DNA of 45,178 nucleotides from Propionivibrio sp. (GTDB lineage Bacteria; Pseudomonadota; Gammaproteobacteria; Burkholderiales; Rhodocyclaceae): NCBI RefSeq assembly GCF_016790145.1, contig NZ_JAEUOI010000168.1, positions 1 to 45,178 of the forward strand, read 5' to 3'. Shown piece by piece: positions 28,978 to 37,672 of this stretch (position 1 is its first letter; each line of letters starts with the position of its first letter). The notes under the pieces were generated by a model. It saw only the letters and a program-made list of their open reading frames with translations, ran no database searches and was not told where the DNA came from. The position numbers and the translations under genes were made by a program.

Positions 28978-29369
28978 GATGGGTTATCCGGGGGGCAGGG
29001 TTTTCGGGCAAAGCCGAAGTATCCTCGACACGGCTGGCCTGGTCAAACCCGGCAGACTGTGGTGTGAACATGAAACGTATTGAAGCGCTTTCAACGCAGA
29101 GTTCGCCGAGGCGCAGAGAACGCCGAGAAAATCATTGTCGTCACTCTTGATGCAGGCTTTGCGCTGTTCCTATAGTCTCGTGTGGCTATTAATATAATGG
29201 GCTATCCGGATACTGTCATTGATATGCTGATAGCGCGATGCGGCTCACAAGCAGTTGAACGCCGATCATTTTCTGAAACATTGTCGGGCAAGAATCGACC
29301 TCAAACGGCCAGCAGGGTTATGAATTGCCGAATGTCGGTAACATGCGCCGAAGCAGTCGCTGCTCGACG
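28978..29369. other. Intergenic stretch without a recognisable gene
   Basis: About 390 bp between the two minus-strand genes. It holds short degenerate GCAGAG/GCCGAG iterations at 29094-29130, a pattern seen as dispersed repeats in betaproteobacteria. A possible plus-strand promoter also lies here: TTGATG near 29149 and TATAGT near 29173, 18-bp spacer. The 93-residue frame behind it resembles nothing I know, so no gene is called. Confidence 0.4.
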
Positions 29370-29404
29370 AGCACGATACAAGGTGCGCCACTTTGTATCG
29401 TGCT
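29370..29404. terminator. Strong hairpin just after the EamA transporter stop
   Basis: AGCACGATACAA (29370-29381) pairs perfectly with TTGTATCGTGCT (29393-29404). The inner bases GGTG/CCAC extend the stem to leave a three-base loop. It begins three bases past the stop of the minus-strand transporter gene. There is no T run, so it may be a 3' stabilising hairpin instead of a classical terminator. Confidence 0.55.
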
Positions 29405-29406
29405 CC

Positions 29407-30459
29407 TCAGTGTGCGTGATTCCGGTGATGGGCATCGGGAAAGTGAGCGTGGGCATGAAGTAGCGGGGCGTGCCTGTGAGGGTGCGTGTGCTTTGTACCC
29501 GAGGCTACAGGAAAATCATGAGCGTGCTGATGATGCTCATCGTGCTCGTGTTCATGGCTATGCTCCATTACCTCATGGGTGTGCTTATGCTCGTGTCGCT
29601 CGGTTAGGTGCAGCCAGATGCCAATCGCCATCAGGGCGGCGGCAACTGTCAGTCGAAGGGTCAGCGGTTCTCCGCTAGCAAGCGCAATGAGCGCGCCAAA
29701 GAAGGGCGCCACTGAAAAGTAAGCACCTGAACGAGCGGTGCCCAGATGGCGCATGCCGACGACAAACAAAACCAGACTGACCCCGTAAGCGAGCAATCCA
29801 ACCCCCATGGCTGCTGCCGTGGTGGGCCAATCAGGCAGACGGTCGCCAAGGGCAAAGGCGAGTACGAGATTCACGCTACCGGCAGCCATGCCTTTTACCG
29901 CGGCAATCCATGTTGCGTCGGTTAGAGAGACCTTGCGCGTCAGATTGTTGTCGATGCCCCAGGCCAGGCAAGCCCCCAGTATCGCCAAGGCAGGCAGCGT
30001 ACCGGCAAACTTCGCCTCTCCCGGCCAACTTAGCACCACAGCACCTGCGGCAATGGCGGCCATGCCGAACGCAATGCGGTGGTCAAAGTTTTCTTTGAAG
30101 ACCATCCAGGCCAGCAATGCTGTGAAAACACCCTCTGCATTCAACAGCAGGGCTGCACCTGATGCCGGCATGCCTGTTAGACCAAACATCAGGAGGACCG
30201 GGCCAACCACCCCGCCTGTAAGGATGGCCCCAGCCAACCAGCCAGTTTCCCCTCGAGAAAGAAGGACAGGTGCGGCACGAGTGAGCACGCGCCACAGTGT
30301 CAGACCAATACCAGAGCCGAGGTAGAACAGTCCTGCCAAAAGCCAGGGATCGACATCGCGCAACAGCATTTTCGCCAGCGGCGTGCTGGCGCCAAAGAGC
30401 AGTGCTGCACCGAGCGCCGCAACTACCCCTGAGCTGAACATTTGAGTTTTACCGTTCAT
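29407..30459 (-). CDS. EamA/DMT-family transporter with a histidine-rich C-terminal tail
   Basis: This 350-residue protein has ten hydrophobic helices in two EamA repeats (GAALLFGASTPLAK at the start of the first; NNLTRKVSLTDATWIAAVKG in two parts in the second). The last helix is followed by a tail of about 62 residues containing 23 histidines in HxH and HxHxH patterns mixed with Glu and Asp. Such tails bind Zn, Ni or Co, so a role in metal export or sensing is suggested, but the substrate is unknown. The frame is open upstream. The ATG at 30457-30459 is preferred because residues before it are unlike a membrane protein N terminus. A hairpin follows the stop. Confidence 0.85.
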   Translation of the reverse strand: MNGKTQMFSSGVVAALGAALLFGASTPLAKMLLRDVDPWLLAGLFYLGSGIGLTLWRVLTRAAPVLLSRGETGWLAGAILTGGVVGPVLLMFGLTGMPASGAALLLNAEGVFTALLAWMVFKENFDHRIAFGMAAIAAGAVVLSWPGEAKFAGTLPALAILGACLAWGIDNNLTRKVSLTDATWIAAVKGMAAGSVNLVLAFALGDRLPDWPTTAAAMGVGLLAYGVSLVLFVVGMRHLGTARSGAYFSVAPFFGALIALASGEPLTLRLTVAAALMAIGIWLHLTERHEHKHTHEVMEHSHEHEHDEHHQHAHDFPVASGTKHTHPHRHAPLLHAHAHFPDAHHRNHAH

Positions 30460-30743
30460 CGATGCCTGCCATAGTGGAGACAGGATACCCCCTGTGTGAC
30501 TGAATGACAGCCACCGGGAGCGAAGCGGTTGCCAATGATTCCCTATTCTGAGTGTCATCAATGACAGGAACGGGCCGTTTGGCAACAACCAGAACCTTCA
30601 CCATAAGTCAATGACTCCTTCTGTTGCGCTGCACATTAGTAAATTCAATCACTGAATCCGGTAACCGATAATACGCCGCATCTCCTGATGTTGAGTGATC
30701 AGGCTGCTTTCCCTTGCGCCTTTGAACGGTAAAATGGGAACCT

Positions 30744-31148
30744 ATGAAAACGAGGAAACGATTCGCCCTGACCCTCGCGCTGGCCTTGCTGAATGGCGCT
30801 GCGCTGGCCGAATGGGTCGAGATTGAAAAATTCGAGGATGGAATACGGGTGTTTGTCGAACGCTCGAGCGTTCGCAGAAGCGGCGATACGGCAAAGCTTG
30901 AACACCTCGTACGCTGGAGTGAACCACAGAGAGATGAGGGCTTGCCGGCGTACCTGTCGACAACCGTACGCACGGCTTACGATTGCATCGGCAAGCGGGA
31001 AAAATACCTTTCATCGACGTCCTACGCCGGTTCGATGGGCAACGGTGCCAAAGTGGTCGCGGATAACAACGAGGCGCAAGGCTGGTATTCGATCTCCGAG
31101 TCGTCCATGGAAGATAAACTCTGGAAGATCGCCTGCGGGCTGAAGTAA
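30744..31148 (+). CDS. Exported surface-adhesin-E-like protein
   Basis: This 134-residue protein has a clear Sec signal peptide (KTRKR, then a hydrophobic core LTLALALLNG, cleavage after ALA). The mature part (EWVEIEKFEDGIRVFVERSS, LVRWSEPQ, TAYDCIGKREKYLSS, and a C-terminal W-K-IAC) has the look of the adhesin E family of small exported proteins found widely in betaproteobacteria. The two mature cysteines may form a disulfide. Function is not established for these homologues. Neighbours give no hint. Confidence 0.75.
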   Translation: MKTRKRFALTLALALLNGAALAEWVEIEKFEDGIRVFVERSSVRRSGDTAKLEHLVRWSEPQRDEGLPAYLSTTVRTAYDCIGKREKYLSSTSYAGSMGNGAKVVADNNEAQGWYSISESSMEDKLWKIACGLK

Positions 31149-31260
31149 CGTCAGGCCCTGCGGCATGAGGAAAGTTCGAGGCCTCGTTCTTTTCCGGTAC
31201 GGCGCTGCTGTGCTAAGGTAATAACCTCTCGAAAAACAATTCCACCTTGAGGACAATGCA

Positions 31261-31968
31261 ATGTCGAAAGATAGACCCACCATAGGAACCGACGGACTCG
31301 CCTTGCCCATCCTGCCGCCGGAACGCGATCCGCGCGTCTGGGCGCGCCTGTGCCGGATCATGTTCTACACCCCAGGTTTCCTGGCCCTGCTGCTGCTCAA
31401 GGTCGGCGAACCGACGGGTTTTGGCATCTCGGTGGAACTGCTGATGCTGGGCAGCATGTCGGCCATTGTCGGCGGACTTTATATCGGCACGCAGTCGGAA
31501 AGTGCCGGGGCCGACCATTCGTCGCGCATCGGCACCTGGTGCGGGTCGCTGGTGCTCGAGTTACTCGCCGTGGTACCGATCCTCTGTGCGGTACCCTCGC
31601 TGTTCCATGAGCTGGCCAACAGCAAGCTGCTGCATGCCTTGACCCCTGGCGCCGTGGACATCTCGCTGGGCGCCTCCGAACTGTTGCCGGCGGTAGCGAT
31701 CCTGCCCTTCATGCTCTATCAGCTCGCCGGCTTCGGCACCCTGCACTACATCGTGTCCAGGCCGATGAACTGGGCCATCAACATCGGCATTCTGGGCTTG
31801 ATCATCGCCAGCACGGTGGCTAACCGCCAGGGCGCGTTCGGCGTCGAAAAGGCGCTGGTAGGCGTGCTGGTCATCGCCATGGTGATTACCCTGTTCTACG
31901 GCGTGCTCAAGCTGCGCCAGATGCAAACCCTCTACGACGCAAACTCCCCGCCGAAAGCGGCCAAGTAG
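31261..31968 (+). CDS. Membrane protein of unknown function
   Basis: This 235-residue protein is not recognised. It has a soluble, Pro-rich N terminus (PTIGTDGLALPILPPERDP) and six or so hydrophobic segments (about residues 36-48, 55-75, 93-112, 137-160, 170-185, 198-214), and ends in a charged tail. A GAGG sequence lies about ten bases before the ATG. It ends 50 bp before a strong bidirectional terminator, so it is transcribed alone or with the adhesin-E-like gene 112 bp upstream. Confidence 0.7.
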   Translation: MSKDRPTIGTDGLALPILPPERDPRVWARLCRIMFYTPGFLALLLLKVGEPTGFGISVELLMLGSMSAIVGGLYIGTQSESAGADHSSRIGTWCGSLVLELLAVVPILCAVPSLFHELANSKLLHALTPGAVDISLGASELLPAVAILPFMLYQLAGFGTLHYIVSRPMNWAINIGILGLIIASTVANRQGAFGVEKALVGVLVIAMVITLFYGVLKLRQMQTLYDANSPPKAAK

Positions 31969-32018
31969 CCGGCCTGTTGCCGTTTCCGACCGCCGCAAGA
32001 CGGCGCACCGGCAGACGT

Positions 32019-32053
32019 AAAAAAGCCACCCGTACGTGAGGGTGGCTTTTTTT
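32019..32053. terminator. Bidirectional intrinsic terminator
   Basis: AAAAAAGCCACCC (32019-32031) and GGGTGGCTTTTTT (32040-32052) form a perfect stem with an 8-base loop and a run of T on either strand. It separates the convergent membrane-protein gene and the pyrophosphate-type PFK gene and should terminate both. Confidence 0.93.
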
Positions 32054-32068
32054 GACCCATCCTCCGGA

Positions 32069-33775
32069 TCAGCCGATCTTGAAGGCCAGCGAATCGCAGC
32101 CGGAGTTCAGCGCCACGCTGACTGGTTGCTGGAATGCCGAAGTACCCCACAACTGGCGCGGGCCGGGCGAAGAGAAGAGGTCGTCGGCCGACCAGTCGGC
32201 ACGCCGCGAGACGAAGTACTTCATCGCGGCGGAATCCATCTTGACCAGCGCCTTCTCGATCACGAACTCGTCCTGGCCATGGCGGCGCTCGATGTTGAGC
32301 AGTCCGGTGAGCGGGATCGCCTGCGGTTTGCCGCCGCGGGTCAGGTCGGTCACCGTGGCCATGTAACCGGTGCGGCCGTCAAGGATCAGCGAGCCGGCGG
32401 TGAGGCCGAGGTTGTAGGTGTAGGCGGCGTCGAACAGCGTCGGCGCACCGCAGCGGCCTTCGTAACCGAGGAAGTGGCAGTGTGCATCGAACGGTACCTT
32501 GGCATCGATCTGCTTGACGCGTGCCTTGACCATATCGACCAGCAACTGTTCGGTCGGGATCAGCGAAACCTGCAGGTTGCCGTGCGAGTCGCGGTCGGCA
32601 AGCAGCATCCTGACCACATACGCCGGCAGCGAAGCCAGCAGCTTGCCATTGTCGGCGGAAAGCTTGCCCTGGATGAAGGCTGCCTTGGCGTCGTCGGCTT
32701 GCGCGGCAAACTCGGCCACATTGTGCGCCAGCGCGTCGTTGAGTTCGGCGATCAGGGCGTTCATCTCGGGGATGAACTCGATCAGGCCTTCGGGGATCAG
32801 CACCACGCCGTGGTTCATGCCCTTCTTCGCGCGCAGCACCACGACCTGGGCGATCTGCTCGACGATTGACGCCAGCGATTGTTTTTTCTCGGCCACTTCT
32901 TCCGAAATGATGGTGACCGCCGGCTTGGTTTGCAGCGCCACTTCGATGGTCACGTGCGAGGCCGAGCGGCCCATCAGTTTGATGAAGTGCCAGTACTTGA
33001 GCGACGAGCGGGTGTCCTGCAGGATATTGCCGACCATTTCGCTGTAGATCTTGGTCGCAGTATCGTAGCCGAAGGAGATCGGCAGCAAGTCGCCAATCTG
33101 CAGGTCGCCGTCGATGGTCTTCGGCACACCGATCACCTGCACGCCGGAGCCGTCGGCCTTGACGCCGGTGAACAGGAATTCGGCGAGCACGGCGGCGTTG
33201 GTATTCGAGTCGTCGCCGCCGATGACGACGATGGCATCGAGGTTATGCTTGATGCAGGTCGTCTTGACGTCGGCGAACTGCGCGTCGGTCTTGATCTTGG
33301 TGCGGTCGGTGCCGAGGAAGTCGAAGCCGCCGGTATTGATGATGGTGTCGACATCGGCATCGGTGATCTCGAACAGGTTGCCGAGCAGCAGGCCCTTGGG
33401 GCCGGGTTTGACACCAAACAGGGTGTTGCCCTTGCCGAGCACGCGCTTGATGCCGCACACCACATTGTGGCCGCCGGACGCGGGGCCGCCGGAGAACAGT
33501 ACGGCAACGCGCTTGCCCTGCGCCGCCTTGGCATTGCTGCCGGAAGAAGAAAGAACGACATTGCCCGAAGCTTTGACCGAATTCGGGAAGCTCCTGGCGA
33601 CGCTGTCGCTGTCCTTGGTACTCAATACGCGCGAACTGTTCGCGAAGCTGACCGCTTGCGGCTGTGTAGCTGAGCCGAAGGCGGCGCAAACGGGGAGCGG
33701 CAACTGGCGCACGGCCGATTCGAAAATCGAATGGTGCGCTTCCATTTTCTGTAACTGTTCTGTCAGAGTGCTCAT
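32069..33775 (-). CDS. Pyrophosphate--fructose 6-phosphate phosphotransferase (PPi-PFK, GGDD type)
   Basis: This 568-residue enzyme of the long PFP group resembles plant PFP beta and spirochaete enzymes. Motifs are VLFSGGPASGGHN, TGGFDFLGTDR, VVIGGDDSNTNA with the Asp that blocks ATP and selects pyrophosphate, GVPKTIDGDLQ, SFGYDTATKIYSE and KLMGRSASHVTIE. It should run reversibly in glycolysis and gluconeogenesis. The first 85 residues include a Ser/Ala/Asn-rich stretch (about 45-85) not obviously like the usual N terminus. A 6-bp hairpin (CTGTCA/TGACAG, 33815-33832) lies in the leader. The gene ends 15 bp from the bidirectional terminator. Confidence 0.93.
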   Translation of the reverse strand: MSTLTEQLQKMEAHHSIFESAVRQLPLPVCAAFGSATQPQAVSFANSSRVLSTKDSDSVARSFPNSVKASGNVVLSSSGSNAKAAQGKRVAVLFSGGPASGGHNVVCGIKRVLGKGNTLFGVKPGPKGLLLGNLFEITDADVDTIINTGGFDFLGTDRTKIKTDAQFADVKTTCIKHNLDAIVVIGGDDSNTNAAVLAEFLFTGVKADGSGVQVIGVPKTIDGDLQIGDLLPISFGYDTATKIYSEMVGNILQDTRSSLKYWHFIKLMGRSASHVTIEVALQTKPAVTIISEEVAEKKQSLASIVEQIAQVVVLRAKKGMNHGVVLIPEGLIEFIPEMNALIAELNDALAHNVAEFAAQADDAKAAFIQGKLSADNGKLLASLPAYVVRMLLADRDSHGNLQVSLIPTEQLLVDMVKARVKQIDAKVPFDAHCHFLGYEGRCGAPTLFDAAYTYNLGLTAGSLILDGRTGYMATVTDLTRGGKPQAIPLTGLLNIERRHGQDEFVIEKALVKMDSAAMKYFVSRRADWSADDLFSSPGPRQLWGTSAFQQPVSVALNSGCDSLAFKIG

Positions 33776-33989
33776 GGTTTGATCCTTATTAGAAAAAAGA
33801 GCTGCAAAACTGCGCTGTCACCCATCTGACAGGGCGCTCGCGGCGTGCCTGAAGCGCTATCACCTTTTGATCGCGCCGATCATCGAAAATCGGTGTGATT
33901 CTACCTCAATCACTGTTGTGGTGTAGTAGTCAGTCAGGCCGTCAGTATGGCGGCCCGGCGCAAGGCGCGAGAACGAGGATCCCCGGTTC

Positions 33990-34046
33990 TTCTCGCAGCA
34001 GGCCGGCTACAAGACGGGTTACGAGGTCAGGGAATTGGAGCGTGCA
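33990..34046 (+). pseudogene. Remnant of the 3' part of a rhodanese gene
   Basis: The bases around 33990-34046 read FFSQQAGYKTGYEV in one frame. They closely match the rhodanese gene at 37423-37480 (FLAEQAGYKTVYNV), including a nearly identical 21-base core with two mismatches. Upstream and downstream the similarity fades and no open frame remains, so this looks like the decayed 3' end of a paralogue or a partial duplication. Confidence 0.5.
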
Positions 34047-34058
34047 GCAGAGCTGCTG

Positions 34059-35204
34059 TCAGTAGTTCGAGATGTACTGCGCCGGCGCCAAGGCAATCGG
34101 AAACAGCGGTTTCGAGAGCAGCGCCCGTGCCGAGGCTTCGGTGACCGAGATGCAGGCGCCATATTGCGGATCGCCGCCCCTGGCCTGGAAGCGCTGCACG
34201 GCGGTGACGATGCCGACCAGCCGCCCCTCATTATCGAGCAGCGGGCCGCCGGATGAGCCGGGGCGGCAATAGTTGGTGGTGATCAGGAATGTTTCACCGC
34301 TCCGTTCGACCGGGGCGCGGAACGATCCCTCCGACCACATGATGTCGCTCGAACCTCCGGGGTGGCCAAAAGTGTACACCGTGTCGCCCTGGCGCAACGC
34401 AGCCCAACTGCCCCAGGCAATGCTGTCGCTACCTGCTCCCGGCGCCAGCAGCAGGCAAGCGTCCTCGTCATCGAGCCGAGCGTACTTTTCCACTGTGCTG
34501 ACTTTGTCGGTCATGCCGTTGATGACCACCAGTCCGTTGGTGGCGCCGCCAGCCAGTACGTGGCAGTTGGTAAGAATGCGATCCGGGCCGATCAATACCC
34601 CCGATCCGGAACGATTGCGCTGACGGATGGCGAATACTGACCATGCAACATAGCGGGCATCGAATCCCGGAGGTTTGACACCGCGCGATTGCATGACCGT
34701 TGTTGTCGCCAGCGTCGGTGCGGCAGAAACTGTAAGTTCGCGGCTGACGATTGCAGCAGGAGCCTCATTGGGCGTTATCGCTTCGACGGCTGTGCGTATT
34801 GACGGGGGCGTTTCTCCGGCACTGGCCTCCGCTGCCGGCCGGTTAGCGACGCCTGGCGTCACCATCTTCAGTACAGGCTTCTTGTTGAACCAGAATAGAC
34901 CGGCAGTGCAGGCAACGACGAGGGCCAGAATGAGCCCATTCCTGGCGTACGAATTCCGCTGCGGAGCCACATCGTATTCGCTGACGATGGTTTCGCTACG
35001 CGCAAGCTGCTGTTCCAGCGTGCTGTCGTAGGCGGCGCGCCTTACCGGGTGGCGCAAGGTGTCGTAGGCTACGCGGACGAGAGAGAGCGCATCGGTATTC
35101 CCCTGCAGTGCTTGCTTGCGCTCATGGAAGGCCGCCTCGATGGCGTCGGCAGTGGCCTCCGGTGTAATGCCGAGGGCGGCGTAGAGAGTATTCGGGCTGT
35201 TCAT
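34059..35204 (-). CDS. Membrane-anchored trypsin-like serine protease with J-like N-terminal domain
   Basis: This 381-residue fusion has three parts. Residues 4-62 look like a J domain (LYAALGITPEATADAIEAAF, then ALSLVRVAYDTLRHPVRRAAYD), but the HPD motif between helices II and III is absent. A single membrane helix follows at about 90-106 with basic residues before it. Then comes a Pro/Ala/Thr-rich linker and an S1/S46-like trypsin fold at about 185-360. His215 (TNCHVL), an Asp around 246-248 (RLDDEDACLL) and Ser318 (RPGSSGGPL) form the triad. The predicted topology puts the J-like part in the cytoplasm and the protease in the periplasm. No PDZ domain is present. It is a single gene with no partner evident. 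Confidence 0.82.
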   Translation of the reverse strand: MNSPNTLYAALGITPEATADAIEAAFHERKQALQGNTDALSLVRVAYDTLRHPVRRAAYDSTLEQQLARSETIVSEYDVAPQRNSYARNGLILALVVACTAGLFWFNKKPVLKMVTPGVANRPAAEASAGETPPSIRTAVEAITPNEAPAAIVSRELTVSAAPTLATTTVMQSRGVKPPGFDARYVAWSVFAIRQRNRSGSGVLIGPDRILTNCHVLAGGATNGLVVINGMTDKVSTVEKYARLDDEDACLLLAPGAGSDSIAWGSWAALRQGDTVYTFGHPGGSSDIMWSEGSFRAPVERSGETFLITTNYCRPGSSGGPLLDNEGRLVGIVTAVQRFQARGGDPQYGACISVTEASARALLSKPLFPIALAPAQYISNY

Positions 35205-35438
35205 GTCTCAGCTCAGTGCGGTGCTCGGAATAGTCGAATTGTAGTATGCCGCGCCCGAACTTGGCGCCTGGTCTGCGCTGCACGGAGAAAGCAAGGGGTC
35301 GGCTGCGGAATGTCGGCGCGGGGGCAGTGTTTGAGGCTGTGGGTGTCAGCCGATGTGCCCAGGCGTTGCCGAATCGACAAAGCGACGGGGCATGCAGGTA
35401 TACTCACGCCCTCTTCTTTTTTCCGTTCGACCCAACGC

Positions 35439-37091
35439 ATGACAATCCTTGCTTCGGCTTTCGGCCGATGGCGCAAATGGCAACCCACCCTGCGTGTCGA
35501 AACGCTGGCCCTGATCGCCAGCCTGTACTTCTCGCTGGCCTGCAACGGGCTGTTCTGGAAGTCCACGCTCGCCGGACGTTCATTCACTCAGGCAGATACC
35601 TGGCTATTTGCCGCCTGCCTTTTAGTCGCGCTAACGGCGCTTCACTTTACCCTGCTGTGCCTCGCCCTCAACCGGTGGACGGCAAAGCCCCTGCTTGGAC
35701 TGCTGATCGTGGTCACCGCCTTTGCGGCGTATTACATGAGCACCTTCACCGTATTCCTCGATCCGAGCATGCTGCGCAATGTGTTGCGCACCGATGTCAA
35801 GGAAGCGGGCGAATTGTTCAGTTTCGGCATGTTGCCGCATCTGTTTTTTTATGCGCTGCTGCCCCTGCTGCTGCTGTTCAGGATACGTCTGCGCCTTGAT
35901 TCCTTCCGGCGCGCCGTGCTGGTACGTCTCCTTTCGATTTCTCTCGCCCTGCTTGTCGGTGCGGGATCCCTGCTGCTGATCTTCAAGGACGTGGCACCGC
36001 TGATGCGCAACAACAAGGAGATTCGCTACCTCATTACGCCGGGTAATTATCTCTACTCGCTGGCGCGGGTGCTTGGTGCTGATGCCAGCGCGGCCACCCG
36101 CCCGCGCGAACCGGTCGGCCTCGATGCGGTGAAGGCCGAGAGCTGGCAACAACGGAAAAAGCCGGTGCTCTTCGTTATCGTGGTCGGCGAGACGGCGCGA
36201 GCCGCCAACTGGGGTTTGTCGGGCTACGCACGGCAGACTACGCCGGAACTGGCGCAGCTCGATGTGATCAACTTCACTCAGGTGACAAGCTGTGGAACCA
36301 ACACGGAGGTTTCGCTGCCCTGCATGTTCTCGGTTTACGGGCGACGCAAGTACGACGATGACAAGATCCGCAACAGCGAGTCGCTGCTCAACATACTTGA
36401 TCGAGTCGGCATGAAGGTCATCTGGCGGGACAATCAGTCCGGTTGCAAGGGAGTCTGTACGGGGGTTGAGGAACACAAGCTTGGAAACTCCACAGTGCCG
36501 GAATGGTGCGACGGGGATCGCTGCCTCGACGAAATCCTTCTGCACGGTCTCGACAGCATCCTGGCCGATAGCAAAGGCAATCTGGTATTGGTATTGCACC
36601 AGCTCGGCAACCACGGACCCGCCTACTTCAAGCGCTACCCGCCGGCTTTCCGCAAGTTCGAGCCGGTTTGTGAAACAGCCGATCTGGCCAAATGTTCGCG
36701 TGAGGCGGTGGTCAATACCTACGACAACGCCTTGCTCTATACCGATCACATGCTGGCGCAGACGATCGCCTTCCTCAAGCGGCAGGACGGCAAATTCGAC
36801 ACGGCAATGATCTATCTCTCCGACCACGGCGAGTCGCTCGGAGAAAACGGGCTGTATCTGCACGGCGTGCCCTACTCGATTGCGCCGAAGGTGCAGATCG
36901 AGGTGCCCATGGTGATGTGGTTCTCGCCCGGTTTTGCAGCGAGTTTTTCGCTTGACAAGGCTTGCCTGAAACAGCGTTCCGGCTTGCCTGCATCGCACGA
37001 CAATCTGTTTCATACGGTGCTCGGCCTGCTTGATGTGCGCACCGGGGTTTACGAGCGTTCAATGGATCTGTCGGCGACTTGCCGACCTTGA
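35439..37091 (+). CDS. Lipid A phosphoethanolamine transferase (EptA family)
   Basis: This 550-residue inner-membrane enzyme transfers phosphoethanolamine from phosphatidylethanolamine to lipid A or core sugars. Five N-terminal helices (residues about 20-175) are followed by a periplasmic sulfatase-like domain. The metal and nucleophile residues are Glu251 (VVGETARA), Thr289 (SCGTNTEVSLPCMFS), and Asp462-His463 (LSDHGES). Cysteine pairs typical of the family (SCG/LPC, SGCKGVC, WCDGDRC) are present. The ATG at 35439 gives the expected N terminus; the frame is open far upstream but that part is not EptA-like. The rhodanese gene follows after 20 bp, probably in one operon. Confidence 0.92.
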   Translation: MTILASAFGRWRKWQPTLRVETLALIASLYFSLACNGLFWKSTLAGRSFTQADTWLFAACLLVALTALHFTLLCLALNRWTAKPLLGLLIVVTAFAAYYMSTFTVFLDPSMLRNVLRTDVKEAGELFSFGMLPHLFFYALLPLLLLFRIRLRLDSFRRAVLVRLLSISLALLVGAGSLLLIFKDVAPLMRNNKEIRYLITPGNYLYSLARVLGADASAATRPREPVGLDAVKAESWQQRKKPVLFVIVVGETARAANWGLSGYARQTTPELAQLDVINFTQVTSCGTNTEVSLPCMFSVYGRRKYDDDKIRNSESLLNILDRVGMKVIWRDNQSGCKGVCTGVEEHKLGNSTVPEWCDGDRCLDEILLHGLDSILADSKGNLVLVLHQLGNHGPAYFKRYPPAFRKFEPVCETADLAKCSREAVVNTYDNALLYTDHMLAQTIAFLKRQDGKFDTAMIYLSDHGESLGENGLYLHGVPYSIAPKVQIEVPMVMWFSPGFAASFSLDKACLKQRSGLPASHDNLFHTVLGLLDVRTGVYERSMDLSATCRP

Positions 37092-37111
37092 TAATCAATA
37101 AAGGAGTAATC

Positions 37112-37558
37112 ATGATCAAAGCATTCCTGGTGCTTGCCGTACTTTGCCTTTCCACACTGACGGCGCGTGCCGAGATCATCAACATCGACAATGCCGAGCT
37201 GGCGCGGCTGGCGGCCAGTGGTGTTCCGGTGATCGATATCCGTACTGAAGGCGAATGGAAGGAAACCGGGGTGATTGCCGGTAGCCGGCTGCTCACCTTC
37301 TTTAACGAGAACGGGCGAAGCAATCCGCCGCAATGGCTGGAGAAGCTCAAGCCGATCGCCAAACCCGAGCAGCCGGTGATTCTGGTCTGCCGCAGTGGAA
37401 ACCGCACCAGAGCCGCAGCGCAGTTCCTCGCGGAACAAGCCGGCTATAAGACGGTTTACAACGTCAGCCAGGGGATCAAGGCGTGGGCCGGCGACGCTCG
37501 GCCATTGGTTCCGCCGTCTACTTCGATGGCGGTTTGCGCACCGGGGACGCGCTGCTGA
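37112..37558 (+). CDS. Periplasmic rhodanese-domain protein
   Basis: This single-domain sulfurtransferase of 148 residues has a Sec signal peptide (MIKAFLVLAVLCLSTLTARA). The rhodanese motifs are VIDIRTEGEWKETG and the active-site loop VCRSGNRT with Cys93, then AAAQFLAEQAGYKTVYNV and GIKAWAG. The ATG at 37112 has AAGGAG five bases upstream. It follows the phosphoethanolamine transferase by 20 bp. The last residues after the rhodanese fold (PLVPPSTSMAVCAPG) look like a random tail. The sulfur substrate is unknown. A decayed copy of its 3' part lies 3.4 kb upstream. Confidence 0.88.
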   Translation: MIKAFLVLAVLCLSTLTARAEIINIDNAELARLAASGVPVIDIRTEGEWKETGVIAGSRLLTFFNENGRSNPPQWLEKLKPIAKPEQPVILVCRSGNRTRAAAQFLAEQAGYKTVYNVSQGIKAWAGDARPLVPPSTSMAVCAPGTRC

Positions 37559-37672
37559 AAATTATCCTGGGGAAACGCAAATATGCCGTCACACCGGCGC
37601 ACGTCCAGACGTGTTCAAGCCATAGGCCCTTTCACCTTCGGGGCAGAAGCCGGTATCCAGTGTCTTGACTTT

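Noticed and set aside
27679-29067. 462-codon plus-strand frame opposite the GGDG phosphofructokinase gene
   Set aside because: Antisense of a motif-complete PFK; no recognisable domain in the translation.
29182-29463. 93-codon plus-strand frame behind a possible promoter
   Set aside because: No similarity recognised, rich in Cys/Arg/Ser like a random frame, and it runs through the hairpin and into the transporter gene on the opposite strand.
35631-37013. Long minus-strand frame (460 codons) opposite the phosphoethanolamine transferase gene
   Set aside because: It lies wholly inside a clear EptA-family gene and its translation is rich in His, Gln and Arg with no family motif: a GC-driven shadow.
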